Below are positions 1-6,727 of a DNA stretch of 49,806 bases, piece by piece. The stretch's first letter is position 1, and every line of letters starts with the position of its first letter. The position numbers and the translations under genes were made by a program. The DNA is taken from positions 1-49,806 of the forward strand of contig CAYPHJ010000023.1 in assembly GCA_964410485.1 (NCBI GenBank), written 5' to 3'. Below the pieces are notes generated by a model that was given only the letters and a program-made list of their open reading frames with translations, ran no database searches and was not told the DNA's origin. The DNA comes from CAYPHJ01 sp964410485. Lineage in GTDB: Bacteria > Desulfobacterota > Binatia > UBA9968.

Positions 1-81
1 GTGATCCCCTGACTGACGCGCCCCTGTTTTTAATCAGTTGGTGTCGGACTGTAGGTCCGCACCAGTCACCCATCAGGTTCA
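1..81. repeat. 81-bp dispersed repeat, copy 1 (second copy at 5920-6000)
   Basis: This 81-bp stretch recurs nearly unchanged at 5920-6000. Both copies run from GTGATC to CATCAGGTTCA. Inside each is an imperfect palindrome, here about positions 40-63: a GGTG(T)CGGAC arm with one bulged T pairing with GTCCGCACC. Loop bases differ between copies while the arms stay mostly pairable, which suggests a folded repeat unit. Copy 1 joins directly onto an ADP-ribosylglycohydrolase 3' end at position 78, while copy 2 joins unrelated sequence, so the unit is mobile or a recombination site. I cannot name the family. Confidence 0.7.
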
Positions 82-111
82 TCGTCTATGGAAGCCGGTC
101 AGCGAGTTTCG

Positions 112-385
112 TTATTCTTGTCGCATGACTAGCCGGTCTAACCAGTTCTTAGGAATTCCAGATTCGCCATAAAACGCACCCGCCAGTTGGCCACAGATTG
201 CTGCGGTGGTGTCCGCGTCGTCGCCCAAATTGGCGGCCTTTAAGATCGCCGCTTCAAAGCTGTCGGTTTTGTAAAAGCTCCAGAGCGCGGCCTCCAGCGA
301 ACGGACCACGTACCCACTGCCCTGTACTTCTGGTGGGTTCTTCCGCTTGAACGAGCCGCACGCGATCTCATCGATCTCGGGAACC
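112..385 (-). pseudogene. ADP-ribosylglycohydrolase 3' fragment (copy A)
   Basis: The minus-strand frame encodes the C-terminal part of an ADP-ribosylglycohydrolase (DraG-like), an enzyme family that removes ADP-ribose from proteins. The diagnostic NLGDDADTT segment, which carries the metal-binding aspartates, is followed by GQLAGAFYG and a WLDRL stretch. Homology fades above about position 385, and an in-frame TAG lies at 445-447, so the N-terminal two thirds are missing. Compared with copy C (4527-4724), one T is missing near position 117. That shifts the frame and ends the protein at MRQE instead of the family-like ending ITKLADRLP. The open stretch beyond the TAG (about 445-577) is unrecognised and has no start codon. 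Confidence 0.75.
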
Positions 386-614
386 AGCGGCTTTGGATCC
401 CGACCCAGGAACCTTGAGTGTAACCGTCCGCTAATTGGATTTTGCTATTCGACGCGAAAAGTCTCGGCGTCAGGCCATTCCCACGTCCGATCCTCCAACC
501 GCACGATAAAACCCCTCTTGATGTGATCTTCTGTCGCCAGATCGATATCTTGCGGTGGTCCGTACTGGAATTGGACTCATAACTCATAACTTTGATACCC
601 CTTGGGAGCTTCTC

Positions 615-2135
615 TTAGTGCGGCAAACCAAAGACCAGCAACAGCACGGACCAGACACCCCACAGAAGCAGCGACGTCGTCACCAGATTGAACGCAATGC
701 AGGCGCTCACGAGCGCCAGCGCGACCACGGTCCATCCCGCGAACGAGAGGACCGACCGCCAGGTCGTAACGTCTGGCGCGTCAACCCCCTTGACGGTTGG
801 CGTTGACACCGCTTCCGATGACGCGCCAAGCCGGCGCAGCGATGCGAGTCGCTTGTCCAGCTCGAGCTGGGTTCCGACGACGTGCGCCATGATGTCGTCC
901 CGTGGAGGCGCATCTGGTGTCCATCGGGTCCAGAACGGAAACAGGAAGCTCACGGCCGCGCCGCTCTCGATCGCGACGTTCCTCCCTTCCATCTCTGCCA
1001 CCGCGCGAGCCAGCGCGTCCGGATGGCGCGTGAGCTGAACGGCGGTCGCGTCGGCCAGCCGACGACGGGCCCGCCACAGCATCGCGACCCACGGTCCGAA
1101 TACCAGCAACGTGAACAGCGCAATTGCGGCTTTCGAAGCGATCGCGCCAACGCCGAGCGTGAGGTAGAGCGGAAGGTCGACGAACAGATTGCGGCCGATG
1201 GACCGCGAGACGATGTTGGGGATGTCGGTGTGCGCGAACAGATCCTCGAACCCCATCCCCGCACCATCCACCAACCGGTCGAGCATCAGAGCGGCCGTCT
1301 GTCGATCGGCTTGATTGCGCCATGCATTCCTGCTCGTCGACAGGAACTGGAGAACGGCCCGCCGGGAGCTTGGGCCGAACGGCAAATCGATCAGCAGCGC
1401 AAGCAGCCCCCAAGTCTGCAACACCGTCAGGACGATCGACGCGATCTTGAGGTCGCCGTTTGCGACCGACGCCACGACATGCGCGAGAATCGCCTGCCGC
1501 GCGTCGCGGTCGAGCTCGAGCAGGCCACGCGAGACAACAATCGTCGCGTCGTCAACGGTCAACCCGATTGCCGCCGCGTTGGCTGCCGCCGAGTCGATCA
1601 GCATCACGCGCGGCGGACCGATGCCTGCCGCGATCGCGATCTCCTCGACGATGTTGATGATCTGAAGCTCCTCGAGAATGGCCGGATTCGGCGGTCGCGT
1701 GCCGAGCCGCCGAAGTACGCCCCCCACGCCGACGCGGCGAAACAAGGCGCGGATCCACAGCCAGACGGCTAGCATGACGATCGCCCCAGGCAGGATGAGC
1801 ATCGTCAGCAACAGACCCCATGGCACGACGCCGTCAGCGCCACGCATCGCCCCCCAGATCGTGGGCACGACGCGCGCGACCTGCTCGAGCGTGCTCCACG
1901 TTTCCGGTGACACCCGCGCGATTAAATGCACCACGTGCACGATGAGCACGATCAGGCCGAAAAGCAACGGCGACAGCAGAATCGACAACGGCAGGCCGGA
2001 GAGGATCGCGGCCACCACGGCGAACACCGAGAACCGCCAGCTCGCCCTCCGATTGCGGCGTTGTTCGTCGAGAAAGTGCGCGCGATCGACGGGCCCGGCA
2101 ATCACGGCAGGCGTAGCGTTCAGTGGACCTGCCAT
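615..2135 (-). CDS. M48-like membrane protein lacking the zinc site (pseudoprotease)
   Basis: This is a protein of about 506 residues with two N-terminal membrane segments, a cytoplasmic M48/HtpX-like core and further C-terminal membrane segments. The core is recognisable from SRGLLELDRDARQAILAH and, later, LADATAVQLTRHPDALARA. M48 peptidases bind zinc with HExxH plus a downstream Glu in a (R)ExxADA context. Here HExxH reads HVVAS (codons at 1481-1467) and the Glu position reads Arg (ARRRLADA), so only one of three zinc ligands remains. The frame is intact and GC-rich, so this looks like a maintained non-catalytic homologue. I chose the Met at 2135 because family resemblance begins soon after it; an upstream ATG at 2195 would add 20 residues. 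Confidence 0.75.
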   Translation of the reverse strand: MAGPLNATPAVIAGPVDRAHFLDEQRRNRRASWRFSVFAVVAAILSGLPLSILLSPLLFGLIVLIVHVVHLIARVSPETWSTLEQVARVVPTIWGAMRGADGVVPWGLLLTMLILPGAIVMLAVWLWIRALFRRVGVGGVLRRLGTRPPNPAILEELQIINIVEEIAIAAGIGPPRVMLIDSAAANAAAIGLTVDDATIVVSRGLLELDRDARQAILAHVVASVANGDLKIASIVLTVLQTWGLLALLIDLPFGPSSRRAVLQFLSTSRNAWRNQADRQTAALMLDRLVDGAGMGFEDLFAHTDIPNIVSRSIGRNLFVDLPLYLTLGVGAIASKAAIALFTLLVFGPWVAMLWRARRRLADATAVQLTRHPDALARAVAEMEGRNVAIESGAAVSFLFPFWTRWTPDAPPRDDIMAHVVGTQLELDKRLASLRRLGASSEAVSTPTVKGVDAPDVTTWRSVLSFAGWTVVALALVSACIAFNLVTTSLLLWGVWSVLLLVFGLPH

Positions 2136-2341
2136 CGGACGAAGGCCCGGATTACGCGCGGAGTCAACACCTTTCCAAGCATATTCTGGCAGCACGAGTT
2201 GCCGCTGAGGCGCGGTTGCCGTGTCATTCTCAACCTGCTGGTTAGGATTCTTCCGATGATGTCTCCTTTAATTCTTTGGGCGCCGTGCCCCTCGACACTG
2301 GAACAGCGGTTGCGTGGGAAGGCATGCCAAGAATAAGCGTA

Positions 2342-2569
2342 TTACCTGATGATTGTCCGAGGGCCTGAACGAGACGAGCTTTTTCCAGGGCCGCCAGACC
2401 TTCCTTCCATGCATTGACCGCTCTCGGTAAACGTTCTCTCTGTGGCCAACTTTACGACGTCAACCAGCAACTTCTTATCGTCGATGGAGTACAAAATGCG
2501 AAAATTGTCCTTTCGGACCCTGTAGCGATCGGGGTGACCTGACAACTCTTCACAACCGAACGGCCTGCC
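2342..2569 (-). pseudogene. RelE/ParE-family toxin remnant, truncated and frameshifted
   Basis: The minus strand encodes GCEELSGHPDRYRVR and then DNFRILYSIDDKKLLVDVVK, the core strands of a RelE/ParE mRNA-interferase or gyrase-toxin fold. The expected next motif, VGHRENVYRER, is present but one frame away. Restoring a single A in the AAA run at about 2451-2453 (plus-strand TTT) reads straight through. The first 30 or so residues are absent, cut where the neighbouring hypothetical gene ends. After the motif no stop occurs at the usual place. No adjacent antitoxin was found. The fold family is clear but RelE versus ParE is not. Confidence 0.65.
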
Positions 2570-3131
2570 TCACCTGGCTAACTCGTAAGGAGCCCAAAAT
2601 ACCGCTCTTCTTCAACTGCAGTCGTAATCTCTCAAGCTGACGTCGCGAGCTTGCTTTTCGATCATAGGTGCTGAACCTGCCATGAATCTCTTTCCGGTTC
2701 GCAAGCACATACCACCCGTGTCCGAAGCCCAAGGATGCGTTGAGTTGCACCAACCGTCTGAGAGGGCTACGAGCGCGATACCGGACGGTATAGCTAAACG
2801 ACCATCGCGGCCTTTTAAGTTTTCTTTGTATGGCTAGGACGCGCGAAAACCGCGCGCTCCGTGTTTTGGGACGGCGAGTGCGAACTACACAAAAAGGCTC
2901 GATCCAGATGGTGTCTGGACCAACTTTCGCACTTAGGTCCAGTTCGGCGCATCCGACCCGGTTGAACGCTTCGATTTGAAAGGTTTTGCCGACGGCAGCT
3001 GAGAAGGCACGCCTTGACGCACGCGGCATCGCAGTCACTGAATCCGGCACGCTGGCGATGCGAACCCAATCGCCAATACGTAAATCACGACCCGCAGCAT
3101 CCATGGGAGAGTAAGGAGTTATTCGAGACAT
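2550..3131 (-). CDS. Conserved hypothetical protein, SH3-like N-terminal half
   Basis: A 193-residue protein. Residues 10-90 (DLRIGDWVRIASVP, then VGKTFQIEAFNRVGCAELDL and VGPDTIWIEPFCV) look like the small all-beta SH3-like domain of a common uncharacterised bacterial family. Residues 100-180 are basic and unrecognised, with several aromatic positions (SFSYTVRYRAR, GFGHGWYVLANRKEIHGRFSTYD). The last dozen residues read out of frame through the start of the RelE-like remnant, so the original C-terminus may have been replaced at that junction. No function can be given. Confidence 0.5.
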   Translation of the reverse strand: MSRITPYSPMDAAGRDLRIGDWVRIASVPDSVTAMPRASRRAFSAAVGKTFQIEAFNRVGCAELDLSAKVGPDTIWIEPFCVVRTRRPKTRSARFSRVLAIQRKLKRPRWSFSYTVRYRARSPLRRLVQLNASLGFGHGWYVLANRKEIHGRFSTYDRKASSRRQLERLRLQLKKSGILGSLRVSQVRQAVRL

Positions 3132-3380
3132 CTAACGTTGAGTAAAGGTATCAGGCGTGGCAGTTGGCTGCGGACCGGTGGCACGAACGGCGCCTTGTCT
3201 ACATGGAGGAATCGCGGCCTACTTGCCGCGAGATCTCAAAACATCACACGCGAAGCTGCGGACGGCACGCAAGCGGCGCGCGAGGCCCCTGAGGTGCGAC
3301 CACCTCTCCTCAGCGGCGTGCTCCCGGACTTCGGCTGCAAGCCAATCCACGAAGGAGGAGCCGGCACGCTCGAAGTGGGG
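3132..3380. other. Intergenic stretch with no supported gene
   Basis: Both strands have short overlapping open frames here but none has a recognisable domain, a convincing ribosome-binding site or an uninterrupted family match. The first bases (ATCTAACGTTGAGT) resemble an integron attC core, but no partner half follows. I see nothing else in this stretch. Confidence 0.4.
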
Positions 3381-3493
3381 GAATGGGGTCGCGTCTTGTA
3401 TTTTGCTATTTCGATCGGGAAAACCCTGGACGTCACACCACTTTCATCGTCTATGGAGTCGGTCAGCGAGTTTCGATATTTCTTCTCGCATGA
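3381..3493. repeat. 113-bp repeat with ADP-ribosylglycohydrolase tail (copy B)
   Basis: This segment matches 4458-4569 almost base for base. It begins GAATGGGGTCGCGTCTTG and ends in the last 15 or so codons of the ADP-ribosylglycohydrolase gene on the minus strand (MREEISKLADRLH, then a stop at the family-typical place). The non-coding half, 3381-3437, is shared with copy C but not with copy A. The GGGGTC...TTG...TTTTGCTATT start is like sequences I associate with the ends of REP-type or RAYT-mobilised elements; that link is from memory and unverified. Confidence 0.7.
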
Positions 3494-3558
3494 CGCCGTA
3501 GCCACGGCAGTTCGGCCGCTTTAATAACTGCGGTGCTCGCGGCCGGCTGGAAGGCAGA

Positions 3559-3586
3559 TTGCGTTCTTCCAAGGTTTCTATAAAAT
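3559..3586 (+). promoter_or_regulatory. Candidate sigma70 promoter for the DUF433 antitoxin
   Basis: TTGCGT (3559-3564) and TAAAAT (3581-3586) are separated by 16 nt. The ATG of the DUF433 gene lies 6 nt after the -10, which would give a leaderless or nearly leaderless mRNA. No Shine-Dalgarno sequence is visible before that ATG, in agreement. Confidence 0.4.
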
Positions 3587-3592
3587 ACGGCC

Positions 3593-3817
3593 ATGCTCAT
3601 AGATCGTATCACAATCAAACCGGACGTATGCGGCGGCGCACCGACGATCCGTGGCATTCGAATCACGGTGAGCCAAGTGCTTGAAATGCTGGCGGGCGGC
3701 ATGACGCCTGAGCAAATCCTGCAAGACTTTCCTTATCTAGAAAAGGCCGATATCGAGGCCTGCCTTGAATATGCGGCGCGTCACACTGCGCATCGCGAAA
3801 TCCAGCTGAACAAGTGA
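3593..3817 (+). CDS. DUF433 antitoxin
   Basis: A 74-residue DUF433 protein (IRGIRITVSQVLEMLAGGMT, then ILQDFPYLEKADIEACLEYAA), a helix-turn-helix-type domain. DUF433 proteins are normally paired with DUF5615 PIN-like proteins in type II toxin-antitoxin operons, where the antitoxin binds the toxin and the operator. It is full length. The stop TGA (3815-3817) overlaps the GTG start of the DUF5615 reading frame, the standard arrangement, but that toxin is broken. A helical protein of this size is otherwise hard to assign, but the GGxPTIRGIRI-like opening is diagnostic. Confidence 0.85.
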   Translation: MLIDRITIKPDVCGGAPTIRGIRITVSQVLEMLAGGMTPEQILQDFPYLEKADIEACLEYAARHTAHREIQLNK

Positions 3818-3966
3818 AGTTTCTTGTTGATGCGATCTTCCGCCGCGGCTTTGCGATTGGCTGAAGTCGCATCGTCATGAAGCCGAACATGTTTTTTATC
3901 GGAACCTAGTGACCGCCACTGACACGGAAATCTGGCGGTGCGCAAAATCGGAGAATCTCGCTTCAT
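3814..3966 (+). pseudogene. DUF5615 PIN-like toxin, frameshifted and 3'-truncated
   Basis: Starting from GTG 3814 the sequence encodes KFLVDA. After one missing A near 3835 it reads LPPRLCDWLKSHRHEAEHV and then TATDTEIWRCAKSENLA in the next frame. This is the N-terminal half of a DUF5615 toxin, including the first catalytic Asp of VDAN and the DxEI(W) motif. The usual second half with the nuclease motif xTKDxDF is absent. Homology stops at about 3966, where a convergent, equally truncated hicA fragment begins. Two separate lesions make function unlikely even if the frameshift were a base-call error. Confidence 0.75.
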
Positions 3967-4018
3967 TTCTTAAAATTGCGCAGACATCCTTGCCGGATAA
4001 GATGCGCAATCTAGGCAA
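3966..4018 (-). pseudogene. hicA: hicA toxin, only the first ~17 codons remain
   Basis: The frame starts at TTG 4018 (minus), overlapping the 3' end of hicB, and reads PRLRILSGKDVCAILRNE. This is the typical N-terminus of HicA (RxxSGKDVxxxL), a small double-stranded RNA-binding-fold mRNA interferase. The catalytic GSH segment, expected about 10 residues later, is missing because homology ends at about 3966. The other side of that point is the cut end of the DUF5615 toxin. The order hicB then hicA on the minus strand is one of the usual arrangements. Confidence 0.65.
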
Positions 4019-4226
4019 CCGTCACCTCGATTTGGGTAATGAAGACCTCACCACTCAGACGTTGCTTGATTTCTTCTGGCGAAGCGGACTCGAAAAAAAG
4101 CTCTATTGCCTCACGCAAATTATCCCGTGCCGATTCGATGGTCTCCCCCTGGCTTGCTATATCCAGCTCTGGGCATAGTGATACGTACCCATCGGCTTCG
4201 CGCTCAATCAAGGCAGTCAGTCTCAT
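4011..4226 (-). CDS. hicB: HicB-family antitoxin
   Basis: A 71-residue HicB-like protein: MRLTALIEREADGYVSLCPE, then LDIASQGETIESARDNLREAIELFFE, a partial RNase H-like fold. HicB binds and blocks HicA and often represses its own operon. The start at 4226 is preceded by GAGGG five bases upstream. The gene is complete, but its partner hicA, which overlaps its 3' end, retains only its first codons. It is therefore an orphaned antitoxin. Confidence 0.85.
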   Translation of the reverse strand: MRLTALIEREADGYVSLCPELDIASQGETIESARDNLREAIELFFESASPEEIKQRLSGEVFITQIEVTVA

Positions 4227-4372
4227 TGAACCCTCCCTCGTGGCTCATTTTTGTGAATATACCAGCCAGTACACCGCGACGGCAAACTGGCGGCAGGATA
4301 AGGGAGCCGGCGGCGGTCATCCTTGGCAACGGAAGATTCCATGGAGTTGTGCTGAACCCGGGTCCGAGATCG

Positions 4373-4439
4373 CCCATTAGCAGGCAGGTGTCAAAAGGCA
4401 CAGACGTTCCTGTGAGAATTTTTTCTTATTCCCTTTTTC
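4373..4439. repeat. 67-bp dispersed repeat, copy 1 (second copy at 5838-5902)
   Basis: CCCATTAG..GGCAGGTGTCAA..GGC, then a GTGAGAATT and TTATTCCCTTTTT end. The same order of blocks occurs at 5838-5902 with scattered substitutions and small indels. Copy 1 is followed by the 113-bp repeat with the ADP-ribosylglycohydrolase tail, and copy 2 by the 81-bp repeat. No coding potential. Confidence 0.6.
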
Positions 4440-4457
4440 AACCCTCACGGAGAGGGG

Positions 4458-4722
4458 GAATGGGGTCGCGTCTTGTATTTTGCTATTGGATCCGGAAAGG
4501 CTTGGACGTTACACCACTTTCATCGTCTATGGAAGCCGGTCAGCGAGTTTCGTTATTTCTTGTCGCATCACCAGCCGGTCTAACCATTTCTTGGGAATTC
4601 GGGATTCGCCATAAACCGCACCGGCGAGTTGGCCGCAGATCGCTGTGGTCGTGTCCACGTCGTCGCCGAGATTGGCGGCCTTTAAAATTGCGGCTTCAAA
4701 ACTGTCGGTTCTGTAGAAGCTC
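4458..4722. repeat. Long repeat copy C: shared flank plus ADP-ribosylglycohydrolase 3' end
   Basis: The first 112 bp match 3381-3493 and the part from 4519 to 4722 matches 78-280, so this copy joins the two other copies together. It shows that the three loci share one ancestral block, non-coding flank plus gene 3' end, cut back to different lengths. Confidence 0.7.
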
Positions 4723-4724
4723 GA
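4527..4724 (-). pseudogene. ADP-ribosylglycohydrolase 3' fragment (copy C)
   Basis: About 65 C-terminal residues of an ADP-ribosylglycohydrolase: SFYRTDSFEAAILKAANLGD, then DVDTTTAICGQLAGAVYG and ITKLADRLP before TAG 4527-4529. The DxDT metal-binding motif is present. Upstream of about 4724 the homology stops abruptly and the vapB promoter region begins. Copy C preserves the family-typical C-terminus that copy A has lost by a 1-nt deletion, so neither copy was derived from the other in its present state. Confidence 0.75.
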
Positions 4725-4769
4725 CGGGCTCGTAGGGAGGAATCGAGGTGCTGTAGATTGTGGACCGGG

Positions 4770-4778
4770 TGGTATAAT
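4770..4778 (+). promoter_or_regulatory. Extended -10 promoter for the VapB/VapC locus
   Basis: TGGTATAAT is a perfect extended -10 (TGn plus TATAAT). The -35 position is weak (GCTGTA at 4750-4755), which extended -10 promoters tolerate. The expected start would be near 4785, about 50 nt before the antitoxin ATG. Confidence 0.55.
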
Positions 4779-4836
4779 AAGCCTGGTATCCTGGGTGATG
4801 TGAATTCCACCGACTCATGCTATTTTGGAGGCCACT

Positions 4837-5106
4837 ATGACATATAAGGGTATCGCCAAGGGAAAAATAATCGAACTTGAAGAGCGTCTTCCATATTCTG
4901 AGGGGCAAGCTGTCAGCGTTTCAGTGGAGGCTTTGTGGGCAGACGTTCTTCCGGGCTCGCCGGCAGGAATCCTTAAGGTCATGCGGAGTTTGCCAGATCT
5001 TAACCCGGATGACGTTGATGAATTGGAGCAATTGATTAGGCGAGGAAGATTGCCTGTGCGCGTGCAGGGTGAGTTTGAAAAGGACGAAGCGGGCAACGGG
5101 CGATGA
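4837..5106 (+). CDS. VapB-type antitoxin
   Basis: An 89-residue protein opening MTYKGIAKGKIIELEERLPY, a short beta-rich swapped-hairpin DNA-binding N-terminus. It continues with a linker and an acidic helix (LNPDDVDELEQLIRRGRLPV) of the kind that wraps a PIN toxin. I start it at ATG 4837 because GGAGG lies five bases upstream; a TTG at 4825 overlaps that ribosome site. The stop overlaps the toxin ATG (ATGA). It is intact, with its own extended -10 promoter, while the downstream vapC is frameshifted. Confidence 0.75.
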   Translation: MTYKGIAKGKIIELEERLPYSEGQAVSVSVEALWADVLPGSPAGILKVMRSLPDLNPDDVDELEQLIRRGRLPVRVQGEFEKDEAGNGR

Positions 5107-5509
5107 TGTTTTTGCTGGACACCAACGCTTTCAGTGACTTGATGAGGAAGCATTCGAGGCAGATGCTCGCATGGCCGCTCTCGCACCTGCGGATAGAGTT
5201 GTGATTTGCACGGTTGTCCGGGGTGAAATTCGTTATGGTATTGAGCAGCTTCCGCAAAGCAAGCGCCGGCAAGATCTGGAAGGTCAAGCAGGACCTCTAT
5301 TCGCTGTTATTCCGTGTGAGTCAGTTCCTGAAGCGGCGGGCGATCATTATGCGAAGATTAAGCTAACACGCCAGCAAAGGGGACTGGTTTTGGATGAAAA
5401 TGATCTTTGGATTGCCGCGACCGCGTTGGCATTAGGTGCCGTGCTCATAACCCGCGACAGCGACTTCCAACAGATCGAGGGGTTGTCCGTTAACGATTGG
5501 ACAGTATAG
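5103..5509 (+). pseudogene. VapC-type PIN toxin, single frameshift
   Basis: The first frame, from ATG 5103, gives MMFLLDTNAFSDLMRKHS with the first catalytic Asp (LDTN). A second frame then gives EADARMAALAPADRVVICTV, the conserved Glu region (VVRGEIRYGIE), ENDLWIAATAL and TRDSDFQ. All acidic PIN active-site residues exist but are split by one missing G in TCGAGG at about 5156. PIN toxins of this type are site-specific RNases. If the missing base is a sequencing error the operon is functional; otherwise this is one more dead toxin beside an intact antitoxin. Confidence 0.8.
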
Positions 5510-5837
5510 GGAACGAGGGAGGTCCCAGGGTCTACCATCGGAATTTGCAGGTGACAGGAGAGGAGAACTTAGAGTATAAGTGATCCTGACGAGGGTGTGG
5601 CTCTTGGGGTCAGTGGCCTGTTCATTTAGGCTCGCTATAGCCTGAAATGTCGCCCTCGTCACCTGCATCATCCGAGGGGTCGACCGGGATGGTGCCATAT
5701 TCTCTCACCAGAATACGTGGCTCTGTAAGTAGACGAGACCGAAGGATGATGGATCGATCTTGTTTACGGGAGGAGGAGCTACGTGTCAGAAGAAAACTCA
5801 TTAGAGCTCAGGGTCAGAGAAAAGGCTGGAGGGGTCA
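5510..5837. other. Intergenic stretch, possible short gene remnant
   Basis: There is no supported gene. A minus-strand frame at about 5636-5730 reads LVREYGTIPVDPSDDAGDEG and ends at a stop, an acidic tail that may be the end of a lost protein. I cannot identify it. A GGGAGGAGGAGCTACGTG run (5769-5786) looks like a ribosome site plus GTG, but the frame closes quickly. Confidence 0.3.
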
Positions 5838-5902
5838 CCCATTGGACGGCAGGTGTCAAGAGGAAAAGACTTCTCCGTGAGAATTGTTTTATTCCCTTTT
5901 TG
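5838..5902. repeat. 65-bp dispersed repeat, copy 2
   Basis: The counterpart of 4373-4439, with the same block order and a run of T near its right edge. It is followed 17 bp later by the second copy of the 81-bp repeat. Confidence 0.6.
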
Positions 5903-5919
5903 GTCAACTCGCCTGATGC

Positions 5920-6000
5920 GTGATCTTTAGACTACGCGCCCCTGTTTTCAATCAGTTGGTGTCGGACCCTAGGACCCGCACCAGTCACCCATCAGGTTCA
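5920..6000. repeat. 81-bp dispersed repeat, copy 2
   Basis: The counterpart of 1-81, carrying the same imperfect GGTG(T)CGG palindrome with loop CCCTAGG in place of TGTAGG. Flanks differ from copy 1 on the right side. Confidence 0.7.
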
Positions 6001-6221
6001 AGGCTTTGGGAGCTGTCCTCTACGGGCAGCGATCTCCCGCCCCTGGCAATCTTGATTGCCCCAGAAAACTATCGGTACCACGCCGTGTCCAAGGTTATAG
6101 GATCACAGATCCTGTGGCTCTCCCTGTTCGGGGGCCAACCCTATTGTGGCTCACGGGCAGCCACTGCTGCGGGGTCGGACCGAAGTAAGTTCTTGATTTA
6201 ACAACACAAGATGGCATAAAA
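6001..6221. other. Non-coding stretch between repeats
   Basis: I see no gene with family support. Short open frames on the plus strand lack ribosome sites and any known motif. Confidence 0.3.
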
Positions 6222-6288
6222 GGCATCGTTTAAGAGCTTAGAACGCGCTTTTTGACCGTGAAAAACGACCTCTAAGAAAAACGATGCC
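6222..6288. repeat. Inverted repeat ahead of a RAYT-like remnant
   Basis: GGCATCGTTTAAGAGCTTAGA (6222 onward, 21 bases with its inner end degenerate) pairs with TCTAAGAAAAACGATGCC (6271-6288) across a loop of about 30 nt. The right arm overlaps the ATG of the transposase remnant. Hairpin repeats next to RAYT genes are the substrates those enzymes act on, so the two fit together. Confidence 0.5.
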
Positions 6289-6439
6289 ACGCGCCCACCG
6301 TCATTATCCGCCTGCGTTGCCGGCACTAGATCACCTCCCTGATTTCCTTCGTTTGGCGAATGCGCTGTCGGCATTGTATCCTAAGACGAGCGAAGAAAGC
6401 GCCTGCTCGACGCCATGTTGCTTTGCGGTACTGAGGTAA
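6284..6439 (+). pseudogene. RAYT (REP-associated tyrosine transposase) N-terminal remnant
   Basis: The 51-codon frame opens MPRAHRHYPP, the characteristic start of REP-associated IS200-like transposases (MPRxxRxxxPG). A DFLRLA segment follows at about the distance where those proteins have a (K/R)xFLLKFA-like stretch. The intervening WHITHRC motif and everything downstream, including the HUH histidines and catalytic tyrosine, are missing or scrambled. The inverted repeat immediately upstream supports the assignment. The match is short. Confidence 0.4.
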
Positions 6440-6448
6440 GGGAGAACC

Positions 6449-6727
6449 GTGGCCGCTGATCCCATTACCGACTATATCCTGACGGATCATGCGGTTCGCG
6501 AGCTAGAAAGACGCGGACTGGGGACACAAGATATCGACGCGGTGCTAAAAAATCCGGGGCAGCGGTGGGACCTGCGGCCGGGGCGGGTCGTCTTGCAGTC
6601 GAAGATTCAAGAAGGTGGAACCGAATACGTGCTCAGGGTTTTTGTCGATATCGACCGGAATCCTGCCGAGGTCGTGACGGCGTACCGCACAAGCAAGGTG
6701 ACTAAATATTGGAGGGATCAGCCATGA
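6449..6727 (+). CDS. DUF4258 protein, possible toxin
   Basis: A 92-residue DUF4258 protein: TDHAVRELERRGLGTQDIDA, LKNPGQRWDLRPGRVVLQSK, then LRVFVDIDRNPAEVVTAYRT. DUF4258 has a RelE-like compact fold and is often encoded with an antitoxin-like partner. The start is GTG 6449 with AAGGGAG just upstream. Its stop overlaps the ATG of the DUF2283 gene (ATGA), so the two are translationally coupled. This is the only small-gene pair in the first 7.6 kb in which both members are intact. Confidence 0.8.
   Translation: MAADPITDYILTDHAVRELERRGLGTQDIDAVLKNPGQRWDLRPGRVVLQSKIQEGGTEYVLRVFVDIDRNPAEVVTAYRTSKVTKYWRDQP

Noticed and set aside
445..447. TAG upstream of the ADP-ribosylglycohydrolase fragment as a recoded codon
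   Set aside because: Sequence before the TAG shows no similarity to that enzyme, so it is simply the stop of another fragment.
882..1772. A 296-codon plus-strand open frame opposite the M48-like gene
   Set aside because: Composition is Arg/Pro/Asp-rich with no family match; it is a shadow of the GC-rich minus-strand gene.
3126..3145. ATCTAAC-GTTGAGT resembling integron attC core sites, suggestive of a gene-cassette array
   Set aside because: The two core halves are adjacent rather than separated by 40-100 bp, and no further attC-like pairs flank the small genes.
3814..3960. TGA in the DUF5615 frame as a second selenocysteine codon
   Set aside because: The downstream homology is in another frame, so a 1-nt deletion explains it; the TGA is not at a Cys position.
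4696..4908. Minus-strand 70-codon open frame across the vapB promoter
   Set aside because: No family match; it overlaps the promoter and start of a well-supported antitoxin gene.
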